Shown in pieces: positions 1 through 5,183 of a DNA stretch of 5,987 nt (positions are counted from its first letter, which is position 1; every line of letters begins with the position of its first letter). The notes under the pieces are model-generated. The model worked only from the letters and a program-made list of their open reading frames with translations. It was not told where the DNA came from and did no database searches. The DNA lies in assembly GCA_016764535.1 (NCBI GenBank), contig JAESRR010000192.1, positions 1-5,987 of the forward strand, read 5' to 3'. The stretch is from Cohaesibacteraceae bacterium (GTDB lineage Bacteria; Pseudomonadota; Alphaproteobacteria; Rhizobiales; Cohaesibacteraceae). The position numbers and the translations under genes are program-made.

Positions 1-251
1 GGTCGAGGCTCGGCAGAGTGGCATAAACCGTAATTTGAACCAGCTGTTAAAGTGCCAGGAACTTCATTTGCCAGGGCGTTGTATTTCATCTGTATTGGCA
101 TAAAAACGCACAGGATGATCGGGCCAATCGCTGGTTAAGAAATTTGATAATCGAATGTGCCGGACAGATATCACCTGGATGACTTACGGCCAATCCCAAC
201 AATTGGAATTCCCGCAAACGACGGTTATCACGACAGTGCACTCAAAGATTT
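1..251. other. No recognisable gene
   Basis: I read this left edge on both strands and found no convincing protein. An open plus-strand frame starts near 157, but it has no family motifs, no clear ribosome binding site, and runs across the antisense of the response-regulator remnant, so I treat it as spurious. The minus strand below 252 is broken by stops in all frames. The stretch may be decayed coding DNA beyond the dead two-component pair or plain intergenic sequence. I see no tRNA-like fold, direct repeat or clear terminator. Confidence 0.5.
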
Positions 252-538
252 TCAAGTTTCTCGCCTGCAACACTTTTTGATTTTATCCTTTAGTTCATCA
301 GAGCAAAACTGCCCCTTCACCAGATGTCCCGCACAAACTCATAGGACAGAGATTTGTCGACATCTTTTTGCTCTTCAGGGGATGTAAACATAATCACCAC
401 ACTTGAGGTCACGTCAGGATCATCGCAAATTGCCTTGAATTTCTCCAGAAACTGCTGCCCGGTTTGCCAGAGCTGTCGTGAAAGCAGATATCGATCATCA
501 GGGTCATCATCAACGATCAGGACGGGCATTGGCTTCAT
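252..538 (-). pseudogene. Response regulator receiver (Rcp1-like), deleted and frameshifted
   Basis: The N-terminus reads MKPMPVLIVDDDPDDRYLLS, the beta1 strand and acidic pocket of a CheY-like receiver in the single-domain Rcp1-like style. After residue 23 (about position 470) the frame jumps directly to a segment like the helix after the phosphorylation site (QQFLEKFKAICDDP), then the beta4 strand with its Ser/Thr switch (SSVVIMFTSPEE) and SYEFV. About 45 residues, including the phosphoacceptor aspartate, are missing, although the deletion kept the frame. The open frame stops at 317. Reading resumes one frame over, with GHLVKGQFCSDELKDKIKK carrying the conserved Lys region and final helix and ending at a TGA at 252-254. 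This implies a one-base loss in the G-run near 328-331. The first codon overlaps the end of a histidine-kinase frame, as in a coupled operon. A receiver without its Asp and with a broken end should not accept phosphate, so I call it a pseudogene. That it is a receiver remnant is very likely; the exact subfamily is less certain. Confidence 0.85.
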
Positions 539-581
539 TACTTACGCCTTTCGGAATGGTAATTTTGAAGTTGGTGCCATC
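510..581 (-). pseudogene. C-terminal tail of a sensor histidine kinase (remnant)
   Basis: This minus-strand frame reads DGTNFKITIPKG and then an eleven-residue tail to a TGA at 510-512. The Gly-Thr-x-Phe-x-Ile-x-Ile-Pro pattern is the usual last beta strand of a HATPase_c domain in sensor kinases (compare the common GTTFTITLP form). The frame overlaps the start of the response-regulator remnant by 29 bases, the typical arrangement of a kinase followed by its cognate regulator. Upstream in the same frame there is a TAA at about 594-596. No N, G1, F or G2 ATP-binding boxes and no H-box can be found up to 808, so nearly the whole kinase is gone. Together with the gutted regulator this is a dead two-component locus. 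The assignment rests on a short motif plus context and is moderate. Confidence 0.6.
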
Positions 582-808
582 ACAGAGGAGCGGTTAGCGT
601 AATAGTGCGAAACAGCGCCGGATGATGAAATTCTGTTTCAGGGGCCTGAAACTATTGCCGCATTCATCGTCGAACCTGTTTTGGGTCGAAGCAACGCCAT
701 CGCCCGCTGAACTGGATGATCCTGCCCGGTGAAAATCGTCCGGGCGGCACAGTATCGCTGACTCCAGCCAGCCTGTCGCCCTAATGAAAACCATAGGCCA
801 GCAGAATT
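582..808. other. Unassigned gap between caspase-like gene and kinase remnant
   Basis: This stretch is downstream of the first caspase-like gene and upstream, on the minus strand, of the kinase tail. One minus-strand frame is open from within that gene to about 594, in the same frame as the kinase tail, but its residues show no kinase motifs. It may be scrambled kinase DNA or unrelated filler. The only structure I see is the inverted repeat at 722-747, listed separately. Confidence 0.4.
722..747. repeat. GC-rich inverted repeat downstream of caspase-like gene
   Basis: The arms GCCCGG (724-729) and CCGGGC (740-745) pair perfectly around a 10-base loop. One G-T and one C-G pair extend the stem outward. 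It lies about 60 bases past the stop of the minus-strand gene ending at 809, where a transcript end would be expected. There is no T-run after it on either strand, so it does not meet the usual form of an intrinsic terminator. It may stabilise an mRNA 3' end or be chance. Confidence 0.3.
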
Positions 809-2449
809 TCAGCTTTTGCAATTACACAGCGCCATCATTGCCGCGCGGGTTTCCTGATCAATTATTCCATCTATTGCGCCTTGATAAAACTTTCCGGATT
901 GCAGCAGTTTTTGTAATTCAATCAGTGTTGCGGTCTGCCAGCTGGATTTCCGAAAAGTCCAGTTCAAACCACCCTTTAGAGACTGAAAATACATTTCAGC
1001 AGCTTCGACAGCATTGCTCGCGGCGTCGGCTCCCTTTTCAAGATTACTGGCAAGGCCAAACTGTCCATAGGCATCGCCGCGATCAGCCGCTTTTCTGTAC
1101 CAAATGATCGCCTGCCTGAAATCCTTCGCCACACCACGCCCGGAACTGTATAAATAGCCAAGCTCGGTCTGGGCCGCCAGATATCCTGCATTGGCACCAA
1201 TGCGGAAATGTATTGCTGTTTGATCTGCTTGATCACCCTTCAAATACGCACGCCCCAGCTGATACCGGATGCGCGGCACATCCGGGTTGTCCTTTAGTGC
1301 AATTCGGCAATAATGAATGGCGAGGCCCGGACTCAGTTTTTTCCAGCTCACACCGGGCGCATATGCAGGGCGCTCTTCATCATCCGGGTCCGCAGCGGCA
1401 AGGTCACAAGCCTGCATACTCTGGCGTTTAACGACCTCACTACTGCCGATTGATGCCAGCGCTGCAGTGGCCTGTTGCGCTTGCAGGTCCACAATTTGGG
1501 TGCGCGCAACACTCACGTATATCCCGCGTGGAAATTGCTTGAGATAATGCTCAAATAAATCAATATCATCACTGTCTTCAATGGCGTCCCAAAGGCCTAG
1601 ATCCGTATCAAATTGTGAATATAACACCGCTGGATTCTTATTCTTGCCAATCTGGCTTTCGGGAACGGCCAGCTTTGCGGGTGATAGCGCAGCGGTTTTT
1701 CTGAAATAAAACTCGCCTGTGATAGAAGAATTCTCCCATGGCACCTGTGCTTCATCTGTTGCTTCCAGCACGTCAACACGGGTTTGTTTGAACACCTGTT
1801 CAATGGTCAACCCTGGCTGGGACATGGCTCTTGCAAGCGCTAAAGTGTAGGGAGAATTGCCGTCAGATTCGTTGCCGTCGTCCGAAACCTGCCCCGGCGC
1901 GGTCGAATAGGCCATGTAGGTTCCACGCGGAGCTCTGACATCCGCAAGACCCCGGGAAGTAGACCGTGTGCTGCCGGGAAACGGGTTGTTGCGACAGGCA
2001 TCCAGAATAACAATGTTAATCGGGTTTTGGGTGTTCTCCATTGTCCGCACAAACGCATTGACGTTTATCGCTTCAATTTCGATCTCGCTCTGATCCTGCA
2101 AATCAACACCAAGCGGAATGAGGTAATTTTCACCATTCACCTGCACCCCGTGTCCGGCATAATAAAACAGGCCCGAAGCTGCAGTTTTACGCAATGTCCG
2201 GGTAAAACCCAGCATGGCGCGTTTCATGGTTTTCTGATCAGCGTCCAGCACCGTTGTGACTGTAAAACCCGATGCTTCCAGCGTGCGCGCCATCAACAAG
2301 GCGTCGTTCACAGGGTTGCGCAGTGAGCTGATACTTGTGTAGGCCGAATTTCCAATCACCAGTGCGACGCGATTGGTTGCTGCCTCGGCATGAGGGGCAG
2401 CGATGAGGAAAGTTAAACAAGTAAAAAGTGAAATATAAAGCCGTATCAT
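809..2449 (-). CDS. Secreted caspase-like (peptidase C14) protein with two Sel1 repeats and PG-binding-like end
   Basis: This is a 546-residue exported protein. Residues 1-23 form a signal peptide (short basic n-region, hydrophobic core, Ala-Glu-Ala cleavage site). Residues 26-250 are a caspase-like domain: RVALVIGNSAY strand, catalytic His100 in YYAGHG, catalytic Cys152 in ILDACRNNPF. Both dyad residues are present, so it may be an active cysteine protease; the substrate is unknown. Residues about 287-319 are a linker module (WDAIEDSDD...QFPRG) shared with both neighbours. Residues about 348-400 hold a Cys-Asp-Leu-Ala-Ala module with Cys348 and Cys381. One good Sel1 repeat (about 422-457) and one degenerate one follow. 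Residues about 505-542 resemble a peptidoglycan-binding fold (ELQKLLQSGKFYQGAIDG). The start is the ATG at 2449, with GGAG seven bases upstream; a TTG one codon earlier is too close to that site. It lies 91 bases after its paralogue and is probably co-transcribed. The family call is firm; periplasmic location is inferred. Confidence 0.93.
   Translation of the reverse strand: MIRLYISLFTCLTFLIAAPHAEAATNRVALVIGNSAYTSISSLRNPVNDALLMARTLEASGFTVTTVLDADQKTMKRAMLGFTRTLRKTAASGLFYYAGHGVQVNGENYLIPLGVDLQDQSEIEIEAINVNAFVRTMENTQNPINIVILDACRNNPFPGSTRSTSRGLADVRAPRGTYMAYSTAPGQVSDDGNESDGNSPYTLALARAMSQPGLTIEQVFKQTRVDVLEATDEAQVPWENSSITGEFYFRKTAALSPAKLAVPESQIGKNKNPAVLYSQFDTDLGLWDAIEDSDDIDLFEHYLKQFPRGIYVSVARTQIVDLQAQQATAALASIGSSEVVKRQSMQACDLAAADPDDEERPAYAPGVSWKKLSPGLAIHYCRIALKDNPDVPRIRYQLGRAYLKGDQADQTAIHFRIGANAGYLAAQTELGYLYSSGRGVAKDFRQAIIWYRKAADRGDAYGQFGLASNLEKGADAASNAVEAAEMYFQSLKGGLNWTFRKSSWQTATLIELQKLLQSGKFYQGAIDGIIDQETRAAMMALCNCKS
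1699..2382 (-). repeat. Paralogous repeat copy 1 (caspase-domain DNA)
   Basis: This segment aligns without gaps to 3851-4534 at a constant offset of 2152 bases. I counted about 63 mismatches over 684 bases, so roughly 91% identity, and most mismatches leave the protein unchanged. Similarity drops sharply at the low-coordinate end, just after the FYFR codons near 1700, and at the high end inside the signal-peptide codons. The segment is a candidate for recombination or gene conversion with its partner. Confidence 0.85.
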
Positions 2450-2471
2450 CAAAAATCTCCCCGCCAGAAAT
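2450..2471 (-). promoter_or_regulatory. Ribosome-binding leader of downstream caspase-like gene
   Basis: The leader carries GGGGAGA followed by TTTTTG and the ATG at 2449. The GGAG core is seven bases from the ATG and only four from the in-frame TTG, which decides the start. The 22 bases match the leader of the upstream paralogue (4602-4623) at 18 positions, so the duplicated unit includes the translation signal. In the rest of the 91-base gap I see no convincing terminator and at best a weak promoter-like pair, which favours read-through from the upstream gene. Confidence 0.6.
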
Positions 2472-2540
2472 ATCAGCGTGCCTGGTCTCGTTAATTACTA
2501 CAATAAATCGGAGCGAGCGAAGATTGTGCAAATTTTCCTG

Positions 2541-4601
2541 CTAGCCACACTCACACAGCGCCTTCATGGCAGCTCGTGTTCCGGGGCCAATGCGCCCGTC
2601 AATTTTGCTGGAATAGTGCCCGTCTTCTTTCAAGAGTTTTTGCAGTTCCTTCAATGTCGAAGTTTGCCAGGACTTTCTGTTTATTGCCCAATCCAGTTTT
2701 CCAGCCAAAGATTTATGGAACCAGTAAGCGGCGACAACAGCGTTCTTTTTTGTTCCCCAGCCTTCTGTGTGCATTACACCATTGAAATATTGACCCGCAA
2801 GATAACCAGACGTAGCTGATTGATGGATTAGAGAGCTGGCCTTGAGCAAATCCTTTGGAACACCTCTGCCGTTGAGATACAAAAGCCCCAACTGGTATTT
2901 TCCCGAACTCGATCCGAAAATTATTGTTTTTTTATACCAATACGCGGCCTTCTCATAATTCTTCGCGGTTCCGCTTCCATCCTTATATGCTTCTGCCAGT
3001 CTGAGCTGCCCGCTAACAATTCCCTGTTCCGCAGCTTTTTCATACCACCCAAACGCCTTTTTCAGATCTTTTGCCGTTCCCCGTCCGAGCCTGAACTTTG
3101 AGCCCAAATGCAACTGCGCATAAGGAACTCCAAACCGGGCAGCTTGCTCTATCCAGTAAAATGCCAGCTGATTGTTTTTGGGTACGCCCTCGCCTCTGGC
3201 ATAGGCCAGCCCCAGCTTGAATTGACCTTCCGGGCTATTGTTTTCAGCCGCCTGTTGATACCATAACAGGGCCTTGGCCCAGTCTTCTGCAACGCCATAA
3301 CCATTACGGTATAAAGTTCCCAGAAGGGTTTGCGCTACTGCATATTCGGATTCCGATGCGAGACCCTCTAGTAATCGATTGGCTTCATCATATTTGGCTG
3401 AAAAGTAATAGGCTCGCGCCAGCTGAAATTTTGCTCTTGGGCTATCAGGGTTATCCAGCACCGCTCCTGAACAGAGTTTAATTGCAGACTTCTTGTCAAA
3501 ATCCGCCTGTTTAACTCCCCCGGCATAGGCCGGATTATCCCGATTAAAAGGATCAGCCGCCGCAAGATCACACGCCCGCAAACTGACCGACCGGTCAGCA
3601 GATTTCGCCGAAACACGCGCACCGCTCCCGACAGATAAACTCGCCACTTGAGGCGGTTTCAGCTTTCGGATGCGGGCCTTTGCCACTGCAGCAAAAGTCC
3701 CTCCGGGGAATTGCCGGATAAACCTTTCCAGAATAGCAACATCATTGCTGTTTTTAACTGCGTCCCAGGATGCAAATTCCGGTTTTTTACTCGATGCTCT
3801 ATTATTACCCCGATCATCCTCAACACTGGCCAGCCTTAATGGCTTGCCATCTCTGAAATAAAACTCACCTGTGATTGATGAATTCTCCCATGGCACCTGT
3901 GCTTCATCTGTAGCGTCCAGCACATCAACACGCGTTTGTTTAAACACCTGCTCAATGGTTAGGCCAGGCAATGCCATGGCTCTTGCAAGCGCTAAAGTGT
4001 AGGGAGAATTGCCGTCAGATTCGTTGCCGTCATCCGAAACCTGCCCTGGCGCAGTTGAATAGGCCATGTAGGTTCCACGCGGAGCTCTGACATCAGCAAG
4101 GCCTCTGGATGAAGACCGTGTACTGCCCGGGAACGGGTTGTTGCGACAAGCATCCAGAATGACAATGTTAATCGGGTTTTGGGTGTTCTCCATGGTCCGC
4201 ACAAAAGCGTTGACGTTAATGGCTTCAATTTCGATCTCGCTCTGATCCTGCAAATCAACGCCAAGCGGAATGAGGTAATTTTCACCATTCACCTGCACTC
4301 CATGCCCGGCATAATAAAACAGGCCGGATGCCGAAGTTTTACGCAATGTCCGGGTAAAACCCAGCATCGCCCGTTTCATGGTTTTTTGATCAGCGTCCAG
4401 CACAGTTGTGACGGTAAAGCCTGATGCTTCCAGCGTGCGCGCCATCAGTTTGGCGTCGTTCACCGGGTTGCGCAGTGAGCTGATATTGGTGTAGGCCGAA
4501 TTTCCAATCACCAGCGCGACGCGACTGGCAGCTGCCTGAGCGAAAGGCGCAAACGCCATTAGTATTACACATGCAACAAGGTGTAAAAAAATACGGCTCA
4601 T
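2541..4601 (-). CDS. Secreted caspase-like (peptidase C14) protein with six Sel1 repeats and PG-binding-like end
   Basis: This is a 686-residue exported paralogue of the downstream gene. Residues 1-23 are a signal peptide (hydrophobic core, Ala-Gln-Ala site). Residues 26-250 are the caspase-like domain with catalytic His100 (YYAGHG) and Cys152 (ILDACRNNPF), differing from the neighbour at only nine positions. The linker module WDAVKNSNDV...QFPGG spans about 279-314, and the Cys344/Cys377 Cys-Asp-Leu-Ala-Ala module about 340-400. Six Sel1 repeats of 36 residues cover about 421-636 (for example LGLAYARGEGVPKN, YQLGLLYLNGRGVPKD). Such alpha-helical solenoids usually bind partner proteins. Residues about 645-683 form a peptidoglycan-binding-like end (ELQKLLKEDGHYSSKIDG) finishing in Cys-x-Cys-Gly. 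The ATG at 4601 is chosen over a TTG one codon upstream. The Shine-Dalgarno is an unusual run of G. The 137 bases upstream show no strong sigma-70 promoter by eye. The likely role is an envelope protease or signalling platform; the substrate is unknown. Confidence 0.94.
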   Translation of the reverse strand: MSRIFLHLVACVILMAFAPFAQAAASRVALVIGNSAYTNISSLRNPVNDAKLMARTLEASGFTVTTVLDADQKTMKRAMLGFTRTLRKTSASGLFYYAGHGVQVNGENYLIPLGVDLQDQSEIEIEAINVNAFVRTMENTQNPINIVILDACRNNPFPGSTRSSSRGLADVRAPRGTYMAYSTAPGQVSDDGNESDGNSPYTLALARAMALPGLTIEQVFKQTRVDVLDATDEAQVPWENSSITGEFYFRDGKPLRLASVEDDRGNNRASSKKPEFASWDAVKNSNDVAILERFIRQFPGGTFAAVAKARIRKLKPPQVASLSVGSGARVSAKSADRSVSLRACDLAAADPFNRDNPAYAGGVKQADFDKKSAIKLCSGAVLDNPDSPRAKFQLARAYYFSAKYDEANRLLEGLASESEYAVAQTLLGTLYRNGYGVAEDWAKALLWYQQAAENNSPEGQFKLGLAYARGEGVPKNNQLAFYWIEQAARFGVPYAQLHLGSKFRLGRGTAKDLKKAFGWYEKAAEQGIVSGQLRLAEAYKDGSGTAKNYEKAAYWYKKTIIFGSSSGKYQLGLLYLNGRGVPKDLLKASSLIHQSATSGYLAGQYFNGVMHTEGWGTKKNAVVAAYWFHKSLAGKLDWAINRKSWQTSTLKELQKLLKEDGHYSSKIDGRIGPGTRAAMKALCECG
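3851..4534 (-). repeat. Paralogous repeat copy 2 (caspase-domain DNA)
   Basis: This is the partner of 1699-2382, in the same orientation and about 91% identical by hand count. The first ~250 codons of the two genes align gap-free, while the sequence beyond (lower coordinates) needs gaps and shares only scattered motifs. Two direct copies this similar, about 2.1 kb apart, could recombine to delete the DNA between them and leave one fused gene. Confidence 0.85.
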
Positions 4602-4623
4602 CAAAAACCCCCCGGCCGGAAAT
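4602..4623 (-). promoter_or_regulatory. Ribosome-binding leader with G-run and CCGGCCGG palindrome
   Basis: The leader reads GGCCGGGGGG then TTTTTG before the ATG at 4601. Where the paralogue has GGGGAGA, this copy has an unbroken G-run, so the anti-Shine-Dalgarno match is weaker, at the same six-to-seven base spacing. An 8-base perfect palindrome, CCGGCCGG (4612-4619), abuts the G-run. It could pair in the mRNA and mask the site, which is inference only. Confidence 0.45.
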
Positions 4624-4741
4624 TTCGGCTTTTACAGTTTGGCGCGTTCCTGAGTGAAAGCAACTGATACTTACCCAACCTGCGCCACTCACAATAGCCT
4701 TCCTGCCTATTCTCTTGTAACTTCCAGTAAATCATTCTGTC

Positions 4742-4984
4742 GTGAGCTACCATTGTGAAATTGCCAGTGTTGTTATTGGTGCATGTTTTTTGTTTCCCGC
4801 GAGTGTTGCTTTTGCTGATGCACCGCTGGATGAAGAGATCAAAGCCTGTGAAGCGGGCAGTGCAGATGGCTGCTTCAATACGGAAAATGGCTACGCAAAT
4901 GGCACAGGCGTTTCCACGGACCAGGTTCGTGCGACGTAACTATATGCCAAAGCCTGCGGGCTTGGAAAACAGGATACGTATTGA
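4742..4984 (+). pseudogene. Small secreted Sel1-repeat (Hcp-like, cysteine-rich) protein, broken
   Basis: Read from a GTG at 4742, this plus-strand frame has a hydrophobic leader (VVIGACFLFPASVAFA, probable signal-peptidase site before DAP) and then most of a cysteine-containing Sel1 repeat: CEAGSADGCFNTENGYANGT, GVSTDQVRAT. A TAA at 4937-4939 interrupts it, but the repeat continues in frame as LYAKACGLGKQDTY to a TGA at 4982-4984. That is the expected end of an Hcp-type repeat (LY-KAC--G), so the TAA replaces a sense codon, one base change from AAA, GAA or CAA. The leader lacks a normal basic start; the adjacent frame from a GTG at 4755 gives MKLPVLL, so an indel near 4768-4775 may have split the signal peptide. 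It is divergent from the caspase-like gene at 4601. A live family member would have several repeats; the rest is gone. Confidence 0.7.
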
Positions 4985-5090
4985 AGACTGTTCGACAGAA
5001 ATCCTTAAATTAATTCAATATGATGCGACGGCATTTATACGCTGATTATCAAATGGAATCGTCACCGGGACAGGGCCTGCAAAACAGTCT

Positions 5091-5126
5091 GGCGGTTTGG
5101 CGGTTTGGCGGTTTGGCGGTTTGGCG
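5091..5126. repeat. Tandem octanucleotide repeat (GGCGGTTT x4.5)
   Basis: Four perfect copies of the 8-base unit GGCGGTTT are followed by a half copy, GGCG. The tract lies outside any supported gene, between the Sel1 pseudogene and the 3' end of the third caspase-like gene, 58 bases past that gene's stop. A perfect short array of this kind is a candidate slippage locus. Eight is not a multiple of three, so it would shift frame if translated, but I find no gene across it. Confidence 0.9.
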
Positions 5127-5183
5127 AATTTACATCACCACGAGTTTCAAACAGTCAATTTTACACCTGGTTGTGGGGTGTTT

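Noticed and set aside
784..1107. Long plus-strand open frame antisense to the end of the caspase-like gene, and similar frames at 2027-2326, 2478-2819 and 4179-4424
   Set aside because: They are shadows of the conserved minus-strand proteins; the matching pair at 2027 and 4179 merely mirrors the duplicated caspase DNA. None has domain motifs or a clear ribosome binding site.
2450..2452. TTG one codon upstream of the ATG as start of the downstream caspase-like gene (and likewise at 4602-4604)
   Set aside because: It lies only about four bases from the ribosome binding site, whereas the ATG is at normal spacing in both paralogues.
2486..2532. Promoter-like pair (TTGCAC with TTTATT, 18-base spacer, minus strand) before the downstream caspase-like gene
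   Set aside because: Four of six matches at each box in an A+T-rich gap is near chance level, and the tandem layout does not require it.
4755..5045. Plus-strand 96-residue open frame overlapping the Sel1 remnant
   Set aside because: Its residues after the first few are a frame shadow of the recognisable Sel1 repeat. Only its first codons may matter, as a displaced signal-peptide start.
5091..5126. Tandem octamer as a CRISPR or attachment site
   Set aside because: The units are eight bases and directly abutting with no spacers, and no integrase or cas gene is present.
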